This document shows positions 42,865 to 52,474 of a stretch of DNA of 63,380 nt, piece by piece (position 1 is the stretch's first letter; each line of letters starts with the position of its first letter). The stretch lies in contig JAHBTL010000043.1 of assembly GCA_019638615.1 (NCBI GenBank), forward strand, positions 1 to 63,380. The letters are read 5' to 3'. A program made the position numbers and the translations under genes. A model generated the notes under the pieces. The model was not told the DNA's origin, made no database searches, and saw only the letters and a program-made list of their open reading frames with translations. The stretch is from Chitinophagaceae bacterium. GTDB taxonomy: Bacteria; Bacteroidota; Bacteroidia; Chitinophagales; Chitinophagaceae.

Positions 42865-44691
42865 TCAATCCGGGTTTTTACCATCCAGGAATGTATTGAT
42901 CGTACTGATCTGACCCTGGTTTTTATCATCTGATTTAACGGTGTAGTTACTGTAAAATTTTTCAACCGACGCGAGCGCATCCTTTAAATGAAAATTGCGG
43001 CGGACGTATGCCGGCACAGTTTCAAACTCATTATTAGGATCGGAAGCATTCGCGTTAAAAGACAAATTGCGCAATTTGTTTAAACGTTCAGCCGCCTTTC
43101 TTTTTTGATCTTCGGCCTCGTCCTGCATTGCAGGTTCCTCGACCGAATAGCTTTCGCTTTGAGTTGTTCGTGCCACAGGCTCATCCGCCGCAGTGGGATC
43201 TTTAATCACCATCTGCATTTCATTCATCTTCCCGTCGGACGGTGAAGTAGTTTGCACCGGTGATGGTTCTTCAAAAGAACTTTCAATGGATTGTAATTGG
43301 TTGGTCTCCTCAGCATAGATGTTGGATGGTTTCGACAAATAACCACCTGACGTCGGGGTGGTGCTAGCTTCTTTAAAAATATTTTGATTGATATTCCGGG
43401 CCTGGTCAATTTCTTCAGGGGCCGGGATAGAACTTTTGTGTTTGCCCTGTTCAACGGATGAGGTATCCGGTGAAGTTAAAGAAGAAATCTCTAAACTCAA
43501 TATTTCTTTTTCTTCTTTCTCAGGAACTACCGGCGGCACCTGAGCTACAACATCCAGAATGCTTTTATTTTCAGGAACTTCTATAATTTGTGGCGCCATC
43601 GGATCTTTTGTCTCTTCCGCCTGCATCACCGGAATTTCTTTTTCAGGAGCTTCCTGACCCAAAGTGAGTATTATTTTTTCCTCCCTGGGCTCTTCTTTTT
43701 TAACTACGGGCTGATCGAACGGGTCTTTATGCTCAAACCCCGTGGCGATCAGGGTAATGCCAATCTTATCATTCAGGGTATTATCATATCCCAGTCCCAT
43801 AATAACATTGGTATGTTCGCCGGCCTGGCTGATCAGGTAGTTTTGGATAATATCCACTTCATCCATGGTAAACTCCGTATCGCCTTCTGCCGAATTGATA
43901 TTGATGAGTATCCATTTAGCGCCACGGATATCGTTGTCGTTTAACAGCGGAGAATTGATAGCATCCTGGATAGCTTTTTGCGCACGGTTTTCACCACTGG
44001 CGGCTGCACTGCCCAATATCGCAACGCCACCATCACGCATGACCGTGCAAACGTCTGCAAAATCCACATTGATCTGCCCGGTTGAATTAATAACATCTGT
44101 AATACACTTGGCTGCTGTTGCCAACACATTATCGGCTTTGGAAAATGCCGCACGCATGGTAAGGTTGCCGTACTGATGCCGCAGCTTATCATTGCTGATC
44201 ACCAGCAATGTATCTACATAATCCTTCAGCTTAGTAATACCTTCTTCCGCCTGCGCAAACCGCTTTTTACCTTCGTATGCAAAAGGAGTTGTTACAATGC
44301 CTACGGTTAAAATACCGAGATCTTTACAGATCTTAGCCAAAATAGGCGCGCCGCCCGTTCCGGTACCGCCACCCATTCCGGCCGTAATAAACGCCATCTT
44401 GGTATTCACTTCCAGTATACGGCGAATTTCTTCCAGGCTTTCTTCGGTTGCCTGGCGGCCAATATCAGGATTGGCTCCGGCTCCCAGCCCCTGTGTAAGC
44501 ATGGGGCCTAACTGGATCTTATTAGGTATATTACTCAATGCGAGTGCCTGCGCGTCTGTATTACAAATAATAAAGTTCACGCCTTCTATGTTCTGACCGA
44601 ACATATAATTAACCGCATTACTGCCTCCGCCACCAACGCCTATTACTTTAATGATGGAGGATTTTTCTTTGGGCAAATCAAAGTGTATCAT
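42865..44691 (-). CDS. ftsZ: Cell division protein FtsZ
   Basis: The 608-residue protein is a tubulin-like GTPase that polymerises into the Z ring. Seen are VGGGGSNAVNYM near the N-terminus, the tubulin signature GGGTGTGGAP, the T7-type NVDFADV with the catalytic acidic residue, and RGAKWILININS. The globular core ends near residue 320. A long variable linker (about 320-545) follows, then the conserved peptide VPAYVRRN, which recruits FtsA. Unusually about 45 residues continue beyond that peptide. It ends the dcw order, 122 bp after ftsA. Confidence 0.98.
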   Translation of the reverse strand: MIHFDLPKEKSSIIKVIGVGGGGSNAVNYMFGQNIEGVNFIICNTDAQALALSNIPNKIQLGPMLTQGLGAGANPDIGRQATEESLEEIRRILEVNTKMAFITAGMGGGTGTGGAPILAKICKDLGILTVGIVTTPFAYEGKKRFAQAEEGITKLKDYVDTLLVISNDKLRHQYGNLTMRAAFSKADNVLATAAKCITDVINSTGQINVDFADVCTVMRDGGVAILGSAAASGENRAQKAIQDAINSPLLNDNDIRGAKWILININSAEGDTEFTMDEVDIIQNYLISQAGEHTNVIMGLGYDNTLNDKIGITLIATGFEHKDPFDQPVVKKEEPREEKIILTLGQEAPEKEIPVMQAEETKDPMAPQIIEVPENKSILDVVAQVPPVVPEKEEKEILSLEISSLTSPDTSSVEQGKHKSSIPAPEEIDQARNINQNIFKEASTTPTSGGYLSKPSNIYAEETNQLQSIESSFEEPSPVQTTSPSDGKMNEMQMVIKDPTAADEPVARTTQSESYSVEEPAMQDEAEDQKRKAAERLNKLRNLSFNANASDPNNEFETVPAYVRRNFHLKDALASVEKFYSNYTVKSDDKNQGQISTINTFLDGKNPD

Positions 44692-44813
44692 AATCTTCTG
44701 GTTAATTTTGTCTCATCAGTAACCATGCACTGAATAAGATTGTTGAATAAATGGTTAGTAAGTATTTTAAATAATGATATAAATTTTTAACGCACGTTCA
44801 CTGCTACTTCCGT

Positions 44814-46187
44814 TTATTTGAACTGCTCGTCTCCTTCTTCTTTGAATAATTCTATCAATCCTCCTTTTATAGAGTCCATAAATTCTTTCAGGCTTTTGCT
44901 CCTTTTTTTGGTTTTCTCTGCGCCAATGCCTCTTTGCTTTGATTTGCCTTTCACCTCTTCAGGCTGTTCCTCTTTTTCTTCCTTTGCTGCATAAGGGCGG
45001 TATTTAAATTTTTCCAGTGAATTTTCATACACGTTATACCCTTTTAAGATCAAGCCTATACAAGTGGCATACATTGGCTTGGTAAGCTCCTCTATATGTC
45101 CCGATGCCAGGTGCTCATTGGGCAATCCTATACGCGCATCCAACCCCGTAACATATTCGGTCAGTTGAATAAGATGCTTTAATTGTGAGCCTCCCCCGGT
45201 AAGGATAATTCCGCCATTCAGCATCTTGTTTTCGAGACCTACCTGCTTTAAGTGATAGGTAACAAAATCAAGTATCTCACTCATCCGCGCCTGTATGATA
45301 CCCGCAAGGTTCTTAACGCTGATCTCCTTGGGCGTCATTCCTCTTAAACCGGGAATAGTGATATAGGCATTGCTTTTCGCTTCTTCCGCCAGGGCGCTTC
45401 CAAACTGCACTTTCATTTGTTCCGCCTGGGTTTTTAACACACCCAGCCCGGTTTTGATATCGTTGGTAATATTTTCACCACCAAACGGAATGACGGCAGT
45501 ATGCTTAAGAATGCCTTCATAAAACACCGCCATGTCGGTCGTTCCACCCCCTATATCTACAATTACCACGCCGGCTTCAAGATCCTGCTCACACATTACC
45601 GCAGCAGCGGATGCCAATGGTTGCAATACAAGATCCCTCACTTTCAGGTTCGACTTTTCAACGCTCCTGTTGATATTACGGATCGCATTCCTGTCGCCGG
45701 TAATAATATGGAAATTAGCGCCCACTTTAACACCGCTGTACCCGATGGGGTTGGTAATATTCTGAAAATTGTCTACCGTAAACTCCTGGGGTATTACATC
45801 GATGATCTGATCGCCGGCAGGGATATAGGTTTTGTATTGATTGGCAACCAACTGGTCAATTTCCGCCTGCGCAATTTCATCTTCATTATTATGACGGACA
45901 ATATCGCCTCTCGTTTGTAAGCTTTTTATATGATGTCCCGCTATGCCAACATACACTTCGCTGATCTCCAGGTTAGGATTGGATGCGTAACAATTTTCAA
46001 GGGCGGATTGTATGGCTTTAATGGTTTGGTCAATGTTCAGCACCATGCCATGCTGAACGCCGTTGCTGTTGGCGCGGCCAAAACCAAGTATTTCTAATTT
46101 ACCATATTCGTTTTTACGTCCTGCTATGGCTGCTATCTTGGTGGTTCCAATATCAAGACCTACAATGATGGGTTGTTCAGTGTTCAT
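44814..46187 (-). CDS. ftsA: Cell division protein FtsA
   Basis: The start ATG at 46187 gives MNTEQPIIVGLDIGTTKIAA; a longer frame overlaps ftsQ but lacks the family's N-terminus. The 457-residue actin-like ATPase has the phosphate-1 motif LDIGTTK, VVIVDIGGGTTDMAVF (phosphate-2), the SHS2-type 1C subdomain, and GGIILTGGGSQL. The C-terminus has a long basic segment and a final amphipathic helix (LKEFMDSIKGGLIELFKEEG) for membrane anchoring. It tethers FtsZ through FtsZ's C-terminal peptide. It begins 10 bp after ftsQ. Confidence 0.98.
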   Translation of the reverse strand: MNTEQPIIVGLDIGTTKIAAIAGRKNEYGKLEILGFGRANSNGVQHGMVLNIDQTIKAIQSALENCYASNPNLEISEVYVGIAGHHIKSLQTRGDIVRHNNEDEIAQAEIDQLVANQYKTYIPAGDQIIDVIPQEFTVDNFQNITNPIGYSGVKVGANFHIITGDRNAIRNINRSVEKSNLKVRDLVLQPLASAAAVMCEQDLEAGVVIVDIGGGTTDMAVFYEGILKHTAVIPFGGENITNDIKTGLGVLKTQAEQMKVQFGSALAEEAKSNAYITIPGLRGMTPKEISVKNLAGIIQARMSEILDFVTYHLKQVGLENKMLNGGIILTGGGSQLKHLIQLTEYVTGLDARIGLPNEHLASGHIEELTKPMYATCIGLILKGYNVYENSLEKFKYRPYAAKEEKEEQPEEVKGKSKQRGIGAEKTKKRSKSLKEFMDSIKGGLIELFKEEGDEQFK

Positions 46188-46197
46188 GTTGGTTGAT

Positions 46198-47037
46198 TTA
46201 TTGCGTTGTGTCGTTGGCATTTTGAATATTGTTGTATAAAATATTTTTTTTCGTATTGTCTTTCCGGGTAGCAACTATCTGTCCCTTGTATTGCACATCA
46301 ATAACGGAATACAAATTCCACCCGGCCTTGGTCAATACCTCTTTATAAAAAAGCTGTAATTTCCTGAACTTGGCTTCCAGGTTGCTGTCATCTCCCAGCA
46401 CTATTACATGATCGCCAATGGTAGGTATAAACTCAAACTGTTTTTTCTCATTGTAATAATGAACCTGTGCCACCTGTGCCATCCAGAATTCACTGGAGGA
46501 AACAAATTCACTGATCGCTTTCACCTGTCGCAATAATACACTGTCGGCGCCGCTCCATTTGGTTTTATCGAGTGGACAACCTGTAAATACCGGCACGCGC
46601 GCCGAGAACTTAGTGCTAAGCGCCAGCCGGACAAAATCTTTATCAGTATAATAGCTTTTGCCACCTGTCGTAAAAATCCTTGCCATCGGTTCACGCTCCC
46701 ATACTTTTACACGCAGTATTTCATTGTTATCGAAAAACAACTCTGCATCTTTCACCCATATATTTCCTTCCAGCGTTTTTTCCATTTGCTGAAGGTTAAA
46801 TACCGAAAGCGGCTTTCCTTTTATTTCAGGCATGATATGCGTAAGCATACCACGTATGTCATTTTTATCGGCAAAAAGGTTGTTTTTAACATCCATTATC
46901 TCAATGCTTATCCCATTGCAGATTTTATCGTCCCTTTTACGCATTGCGGCAATCAGGAAAACAATCAGGGCAATACCAGCTCCCATCCACAAAGTGGCTG
47001 AAATGAACCTGAGTATTTTTTTCCTGCTTACACGCAT
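46198..47037 (-). CDS. ftsQ: Cell division protein FtsQ (POTRA-containing)
   Basis: The 279-residue protein has a short cytoplasmic N-terminus, one membrane helix (about residues 11-29, ISATLWMGAGIALIVFLIA), and a periplasmic POTRA/FtsQ region: FADKNDIRGMLTHIM, LSVFNLQQMEKTLEGNIWVK and RVKVWEREPMARIF. It then has the beta domain ending YSVIDVQYKGQIVATRKDN. FtsQ links early division proteins to FtsL/FtsI. The low similarity typical of Bacteroidota FtsQ fits. Position between murC and ftsA supports the call. Confidence 0.95.
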   Translation of the reverse strand: MRVSRKKILRFISATLWMGAGIALIVFLIAAMRKRDDKICNGISIEIMDVKNNLFADKNDIRGMLTHIMPEIKGKPLSVFNLQQMEKTLEGNIWVKDAELFFDNNEILRVKVWEREPMARIFTTGGKSYYTDKDFVRLALSTKFSARVPVFTGCPLDKTKWSGADSVLLRQVKAISEFVSSSEFWMAQVAQVHYYNEKKQFEFIPTIGDHVIVLGDDSNLEAKFRKLQLFYKEVLTKAGWNLYSVIDVQYKGQIVATRKDNTKKNILYNNIQNANDTTQ

Positions 47038-47041
47038 CTAA

Positions 47042-47145
47042 TAATTTCTGATCTTTTTATTTCTGATTTCTGATTTGAGATTCGATATTTGAGATTTGAG
47101 ATTTGAGATTAATTCCCACTCTTACACATTCCCACATTCCCACAT
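47042..47145. repeat. Degenerate word array between ftsQ and murC
   Basis: The stretch has TTTCTGATTTCTGATTTGAG, then ATTTGAGATTTGAGATTTGAG and TTCCCACATTCCCACATTC-like words. These are short tandem words of 8-10 bases with slight changes, seen also at 50862-51005 and 61208-61235. It lies inside the dcw operon and is not coding. Confidence 0.65.
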
Positions 47146-47147
47146 TC

Positions 47148-48539
47148 TCAAATTTTCAAATTAACAATCATCTGCTTTACCGGTTCTACCAGCTTGTCTA
47201 TATCGCCGGCGCCGGCTGTTATCAACACTTCCAAATCATTTCCGTATGACAGCCTGTCGTCTATTATCTTCATCAACTCTTCTTTTGAAACAACCGAAGC
47301 CTTATTGCCACTCACCTGCCGGGCTATTATTTCGCTTGTTACGCCCGGCACAGGCAACTCTCTTGCCGGGTAAATGGGCAACAAAAGCACTTCATCTGCC
47401 AAACTGAGGCTTTCTGCAAACTCCCTGGCGAAATCATGGGTTCTGCTGAACAAATGCGGTTGAAATATTACCGTGCATTTTTTGCCGGGGAATAAATTTT
47501 TCGCACCTGTTATCAAAGCTTCGAGTTCTGCCGGGTGGTGTGCATAATCATCTATATAAACCACTCCTTTACCATCAGCAACCGGAACAATGTATTCAAA
47601 CCGCCTTTTTACTCCCTTAAAATCAGCAACTGCCTCTTTTACCTTATCATCATCTATCTCCAGGAAATGAGCAATAGCGATGGCCGCAACCGAATTTTCC
47701 ACATTGTGCAATCCCCCCATATTCAACAGCACATCCTTCAGTTCCCAGTTACCCCATTTTACATTGTATATATAACCGCCCTCCTTATTACGAATATTAT
47801 ATGCATACACATCTGCTTCACTACCGGAACGGCTATACGTAAAATGCTGACTGGCTTTCAGGGCTTTTGTTTTTTCCAGTCCCCACTTACTGAATAACGC
47901 ACCGCCCTCTTTCACCTTACCCGAAAACTCAACAAACGCTTCCTGCATCTGCTCAGGCGTCCCATATATGTCAAGATGGTCTGCATCCATCGCACTGATC
48001 ACAGCTATATCAGGGCTGAGCTTTAAAAAGCTTCTGTCGTATTCATCCGCTTCCACCACGCACACATTTCTTTCGCTGCTCCAGAAATTACTGTTATAGT
48101 TAGCCGCTATACCACCCAAAAAAGCATTGCAACCATATCCTGTATGCCGCAGCACATGCGCCACCATAGTAGTAATGGTGGTTTTGCCATGTGTTCCTGC
48201 CACGCATATATTAAAAGAGCTTCGTGTAATCGCGCCCAGCACATCGCTCCGCTTCAAAATTTCAAACGAGTGAGCTGTATAATAGGCCAGCTCCTCATGA
48301 TCTTTAGGTATAGCAGGTGTATATACCACTATATCGGGATGCTTTGGCGCCAGCGCTGCATTGTCTTCATAGTGTATCTCAATCCCTTCAGCCACTAATT
48401 GCCTGGTTAGCTCCGTCTCCGTTTTATCGTACCCGCTTACTTTTTTGCCAAGCGATCTGAAATACCTGGCCAATGCACTCATGCCTATTCCTCCAATACC
48501 AATAAAATAAACTTCCTTTATATCCAGTATATCTTTCAT
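47148..48539 (-). CDS. murC: UDP-N-acetylmuramate-L-alanine ligase MurC
   Basis: The start ATG at 48539 gives MKDILDIKEVYFIGIGGIGM. The 463-residue Mur ligase has the GIGGIGMSALA Rossmann-like motif, the ATP-binding loop AGTHGKTTITTMV, the metal-binding VVEADEYDRSFL and DADHLDIYG, and the C-terminal HPAELEALI and YPARE. MurC adds L-Ala to UDP-MurNAc in the cytoplasm, the first peptide step. It sits between murG and ftsQ, without the adjacent murB found in some phyla. Confidence 0.98.
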   Translation of the reverse strand: MKDILDIKEVYFIGIGGIGMSALARYFRSLGKKVSGYDKTETELTRQLVAEGIEIHYEDNAALAPKHPDIVVYTPAIPKDHEELAYYTAHSFEILKRSDVLGAITRSSFNICVAGTHGKTTITTMVAHVLRHTGYGCNAFLGGIAANYNSNFWSSERNVCVVEADEYDRSFLKLSPDIAVISAMDADHLDIYGTPEQMQEAFVEFSGKVKEGGALFSKWGLEKTKALKASQHFTYSRSGSEADVYAYNIRNKEGGYIYNVKWGNWELKDVLLNMGGLHNVENSVAAIAIAHFLEIDDDKVKEAVADFKGVKRRFEYIVPVADGKGVVYIDDYAHHPAELEALITGAKNLFPGKKCTVIFQPHLFSRTHDFAREFAESLSLADEVLLLPIYPARELPVPGVTSEIIARQVSGNKASVVSKEELMKIIDDRLSYGNDLEVLITAGAGDIDKLVEPVKQMIVNLKI

Positions 48540-48574
48540 CAATCAGTCCTTATTGTATTTTCAACCTGATCATT

Positions 48575-49654
48575 TTATATCAACTTTAATACTTCCTTTG
48601 CTATTACTTCGTCCGCATTGGTAATTGCCAGCCTGGCAATGTTATTTTTCAGCTCCTGTTGCTCAGCATCATCCAACGCCAATGCAACAGCCGTTTTTAC
48701 CAATAACTCATTCGCTTCACTGTCTTTTATCATCCAAGCAGCATTTTTATCAACCAATCGTTTTGCATTTACTGTTTGATGATCCTCTGCTGCAAACGGG
48801 TAGGGCACAAAAATCACGGGCTTTTGCACTACACACAATTCGGCTACCGACATGGCGCCGGATCTTGATATCACCACATCCGCCGCCGCATAAGCATACT
48901 CCATATTCGTAATAAAATCATTCGTCCAGATATTTGTCTTTCCCCTGCTCGCCCGGTCAACAAAAAGCTTACCGGTTTGCCAAATCAACTGCAGGTCATT
49001 TTTTTCAAACGCATCTATATGTGCTGCTATCGCTTCATTAATACTTTTTGCTCCTAAACTTCCGCCGGTAACCAGTATCGTTTTTTTCGCTGGGTTCAAC
49101 TGGAAAAAGCCAATACCATCTTTTTTAGTGATATTGCTTTTTACGATCACCTCCCGTACCGGGTTGCCCGTAACCATTATTTTTTCCGCCGGGAAAAACT
49201 TTTCCATTCCATCACCGCCTGTAAACACCCTGTTCGCTCTTTTGCTCAATTGAATATTGGCTTTTCCTCCAAAAGAATTGGCCTCGTGAATAAATGTGGT
49301 AATGTTTTTTTGCTGTGCATAACGGAGCGCCGGAAAACTTGAATACCCGCCAACACCGATCACAGCATCCGGCTTAAACTCCCGGATCACTTTCCGCACC
49401 TGCAAAAAGCTTTTGATGATCTTAAAGGGCAATCCGATATTTTTTATCAAAGAACTCCTGTTAAAGCCTGCAATATCCAATCCTTCAATTTTGTATCCTG
49501 CCTGTGGCACTTTTTCCATTTCCATTTTTCCTTTGGCGCCTACAAACAAAATATCAATGCCTGCATCCTGCTTTTTTAAAGCATTGGCAATGGCAATAGC
49601 CGGGAAAATATGTCCGCCTGTTCCTCCGCCCGCGATGATGATCCTTTTTGCCAT
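48575..49654 (-). CDS. murG: Lipid II synthase MurG
   Basis: The 359-residue glycosyltransferase has GGGTGGHIFPAIAIA, a GT-B N-terminal domain with PDAVIGVGGYSSFPAL, the LVTGGSLGAKSINEAI linker strand and the C-terminal SRSGAMSVAELCVVQKP with FVPYPFAAEDHQTVNA. These are the diagnostic MurG motifs. The enzyme attaches GlcNAc to lipid I on the inner face of the membrane. It begins 2 bp after the ftsW stop. Confidence 0.98.
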   Translation of the reverse strand: MAKRIIIAGGGTGGHIFPAIAIANALKKQDAGIDILFVGAKGKMEMEKVPQAGYKIEGLDIAGFNRSSLIKNIGLPFKIIKSFLQVRKVIREFKPDAVIGVGGYSSFPALRYAQQKNITTFIHEANSFGGKANIQLSKRANRVFTGGDGMEKFFPAEKIMVTGNPVREVIVKSNITKKDGIGFFQLNPAKKTILVTGGSLGAKSINEAIAAHIDAFEKNDLQLIWQTGKLFVDRASRGKTNIWTNDFITNMEYAYAAADVVISRSGAMSVAELCVVQKPVIFVPYPFAAEDHQTVNAKRLVDKNAAWMIKDSEANELLVKTAVALALDDAEQQELKNNIARLAITNADEVIAKEVLKLI

Positions 49655-49656
49655 TT

Positions 49657-50859
49657 TTATTCGTTGGTTGTTGCCGGTCCCGGAATTTTACCTTCCATTT
49701 TTTCTACATTCCGGGCCACACTCAGTAAAATACCTATGGTAAGACAGGTAAACAGAAAACTGCTTCCGCCCATACTTACCAATGGCAGTGTAACTCCCGT
49801 AACCGGGAACAGGTTCACGTTTACCGCCATATTTACCAGTGCCTGTATGACCAGGGTAAAGCTCAATGCCAGTGCCAAAAATGCGCCGAAGGCAAAGGGA
49901 CATTTTTTGAATATCCTTATACTTCGAAAAAGGAACAACAGGTATATAAATACGATCAGAATCCCACCAATCAATCCATACTCTTCAATTATTATTGAAT
50001 AAATGGAATCGCTGTAAGGATGGGGCACGAAGTTGCGCTGCTCACTATTGCCCGGGCCCAATCCCAACCAGCCGCCTTTTGCGATGGCTATCTTCATTTG
50101 TTGTACCTGGTACGCCGCCTCCTCTTTATCAGCATAGGCAAAATCCTGTATTCGTTTTATCCAGGTAGGAATACGCCCCATTTGCAAAACCGCCGGTAAT
50201 TCCCTGCTTTGGCGTTCTTCCTTATTATAATAACCCAGTGCAATGCCCACCAGCATTATTAAAGGAATCAAAGCAATGCCTATTACCAGACCGATGTGTT
50301 TTAAGCTCACCCTTCCGATAAACATCAACAAAAGGCTTGTTGCGCCGATCAACAATGCAGTGGATAAGTTAGCGGGAGCGATGAGCGCGCAGGTGATGCC
50401 TACAGGAACGATGAGCGGCAAAAATCCTTTTTTGAAATCTTTGATCTCATCCTGCGAACGGCTCAATTGTCTTGACAGGTACATGAATAAGGCCAACTTT
50501 GCAAGATCAGATGTTTGAAATGTAAGGTTAACGATGGGCAGCTTGATCCATCGGGTACCCTCATTGATTTCCGCTCCAAAAAATATGGTATATATTAATA
50601 AAGGTATAGAGACCAGGAAAAGGATCAATGCCAGCCGGGAATATAACGTGTAGTTAATACGGTGAGCAAAGTAAATGATCATAAGCCCGACCGCGGTAAA
50701 TGCAAACTGTTTAAACAGGTACGACTCCGCACTCTTCGACAACCTGTACGCAAGCGTACCGGTACTGCTGTATACCACCAGCATGCTTACGAGCGTCAGC
50801 AGTATTACTGCCGCCCATATCACTTTGTCGCCTTTTGTTTTATTTAATAATGCCTGCAC
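49657..50859 (-). CDS. ftsW: SEDS glycosyltransferase FtsW
   Basis: The 400-residue protein has about ten membrane helices and SEDS motifs: YFAHRINYTLYSR, GTRWIKLP, SDLAKLALFMYLSR, LGPGNSEQRNFVPHPYSDSIYSI, IIEEYGLIGG and VTGVTLPLVSMGGSSFL. FtsW polymerises lipid II with FtsI at the septum. The most upstream plausible start is GTG at 50859 (MQALLNKTKG). Placement next to murG and murD supports FtsW over RodA. Confidence 0.95.
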   Translation of the reverse strand: MQALLNKTKGDKVIWAAVILLTLVSMLVVYSSTGTLAYRLSKSAESYLFKQFAFTAVGLMIIYFAHRINYTLYSRLALILFLVSIPLLIYTIFFGAEINEGTRWIKLPIVNLTFQTSDLAKLALFMYLSRQLSRSQDEIKDFKKGFLPLIVPVGITCALIAPANLSTALLIGATSLLLMFIGRVSLKHIGLVIGIALIPLIMLVGIALGYYNKEERQSRELPAVLQMGRIPTWIKRIQDFAYADKEEAAYQVQQMKIAIAKGGWLGLGPGNSEQRNFVPHPYSDSIYSIIIEEYGLIGGILIVFIYLLFLFRSIRIFKKCPFAFGAFLALALSFTLVIQALVNMAVNVNLFPVTGVTLPLVSMGGSSFLFTCLTIGILLSVARNVEKMEGKIPGPATTNE

Positions 50860-50861
50860 GA

Positions 50862-51005
50862 AATTGATTTGAGATTTCTGATTTGAGATTATCTAATCAC
50901 AATCGTTAATTATTTTATGCGATCTGTTTCTAACTTCCACTCTCCGCCCTTTACCTTCCACCTTCTTCCTCACTCCCAGCAACCTGCCACTTGCTCCCTG
51001 AAACC
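50862..51005. repeat. Degenerate word array between murD and ftsW
   Basis: The stretch has ATTTGAGATTTCTGATTTGA, then a C-rich part of CTTCCAC/CCTTCCACC and CACTCCCAGCAACCTGCC, AACCTGCAACCTACAAC words. The first half matches 47042-47100 and 61208-61235; the second half matches 55425-55450 and 61380-61410. Non-coding and inside the dcw operon. Confidence 0.65.
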
Positions 51006-51011
51006 TGCAAC

Positions 51012-52352
51012 CTACAACTCCCTCACCGCCTCCTTAAATTGCCTTCCCCTGTCTTCATAATTTTTGAACAGATCAAAGCTTGAACAGGCAGGGCTCAACA
51101 ACACCACATCTCCTTTATTGGCCAAATGAAACGCTGCCTGCACTGCTTCTTTCGCGCTACCGGTATTGATCATTACTTCCACATGCTTACCAAACGCTTC
51201 ATGTATTTTCCGGTTATCTGTGCCCATGCATACAATTGCTTTTACTTTCTCTTTCACCGCGTTCAGCATGGTAGAATAATCATTGCCTTTATCAACCCCT
51301 CCCAGGATCAGTATGACAGGCTGCTTCATGGTTTCCAGCGCATACCAGGTACTGTTTACATTGGTTGCTTTACTGTCGTTAATGAAATCAACACCTTTAA
51401 CCGTAAGTACTTTCTCCATCCTGTGCTCAAGGCCTTCAAAAGTTTCCACTGCTTTCCTGATCTTCCCTTTGCGTATGCCCATTGTAGCACCTGCCAGTCC
51501 CGCAGCCATTGTATTATACTGGTTGTGCTTTCCCTTTACGGCGAAATCAAATACGCTCATGGTCGTTTTTTCTGAATCAACCTTAATGGTCATCATATTA
51601 TCTCTTATATAAGCTCCTTTTGGTAGTTCGTACTGCATAGTAAAAGGCAATGAGTTAGGAAGTAATGTTATTTTTTCCAGGTACTGCTTTATTACAGGAT
51701 CGTCTTCGCAATAAATGAAAACGTCATCCTGTGTTTGGTTTTTTATAATATTGAATTTGGATTGGATATAATTCTCAAACTTGTAATCATACCGGTCCAG
51801 GTGATCTTCCGTAATGTTTAACAATATGGCTATATCCGGCCTGAATGTTTCAATATCGTCTAGCTGGAAGCTGCTGATCTCGGCTATATACAATGGCCTG
51901 GGATCCAACGCCACCTGCCTGGCAAATGAAAAACCAATATTGCCCACCATTGCACAATCCATTCCTCCTGTTTTACAAATGAACCATGTAAGAGAAGTGG
52001 TAGTGCTTTTTCCATTGCTTCCGGTTATTGCTATGATCTTACTATTACCTTTATACCTGTATGCCAGTTCTATTTCGCTGATCACTTTTATACCCTTCGC
52101 TCTTATTTTTTTAACAAGCTCATTTTTTCCGGGAATACCGGGGCTCTTCACCACTTCATCGGCATTCAGGATCTTTTCTTCTGAATGTTTTCCTTCCTCG
52201 AATGCAATATCAAACTGCAGCAAATCGTTCTTATACCTGTCGAGTATATTGCCACTATCAGAAACAAATACATCATACCCCTCCTTACGGGCAAGGATAG
52301 CCGCCCCTACACCACTTTCGGCTGCACCTAATATGACCATTCTTTTTGCCAT
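51012..52352 (-). CDS. murD: UDP-N-acetylmuramoylalanine-D-glutamate ligase MurD
   Basis: The 446-residue Mur ligase has the N-terminal VILGAAESGVGAAILA, VVKSPGIPG, the ATP loop ITGSNGKSTTTSLTW, EISSFQLDDI, NITEDHLDRYD, and the C-terminal FINDSKATNVNSTWYAL and LSPACSSFDLFKNYEDRG. These motifs separate MurD from other Mur ligases. It adds D-Glu to UDP-MurNAc-L-Ala in the cytoplasm. mraY is upstream by 122 bp and ftsW follows. Confidence 0.98.
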   Translation of the reverse strand: MAKRMVILGAAESGVGAAILARKEGYDVFVSDSGNILDRYKNDLLQFDIAFEEGKHSEEKILNADEVVKSPGIPGKNELVKKIRAKGIKVISEIELAYRYKGNSKIIAITGSNGKSTTTSLTWFICKTGGMDCAMVGNIGFSFARQVALDPRPLYIAEISSFQLDDIETFRPDIAILLNITEDHLDRYDYKFENYIQSKFNIIKNQTQDDVFIYCEDDPVIKQYLEKITLLPNSLPFTMQYELPKGAYIRDNMMTIKVDSEKTTMSVFDFAVKGKHNQYNTMAAGLAGATMGIRKGKIRKAVETFEGLEHRMEKVLTVKGVDFINDSKATNVNSTWYALETMKQPVILILGGVDKGNDYSTMLNAVKEKVKAIVCMGTDNRKIHEAFGKHVEVMINTGSAKEAVQAAFHLANKGDVVLLSPACSSFDLFKNYEDRGRQFKEAVREL

Positions 52353-52474
52353 TCTCCTTTTTGTTAAAAAAGGTTTTTCAACGGGACTGATTTTCGTTCT
52401 ACGAAAACTCGCTTAAACTTCTTCACCAGGGTTTATCGTGTTTTTTCAACAGACGTTTTATTCATCCACACGCT

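Noticed and set aside
46188-46274. 29-residue N-terminal extension of FtsA
   Set aside because: It lies inside the ftsQ coding region and precedes the conserved FtsA start; not needed.
47042-47145. CRISPR array between ftsQ and murC
   Set aside because: The words are 8-10 bases, contiguous and degenerate, with no unique spacers.
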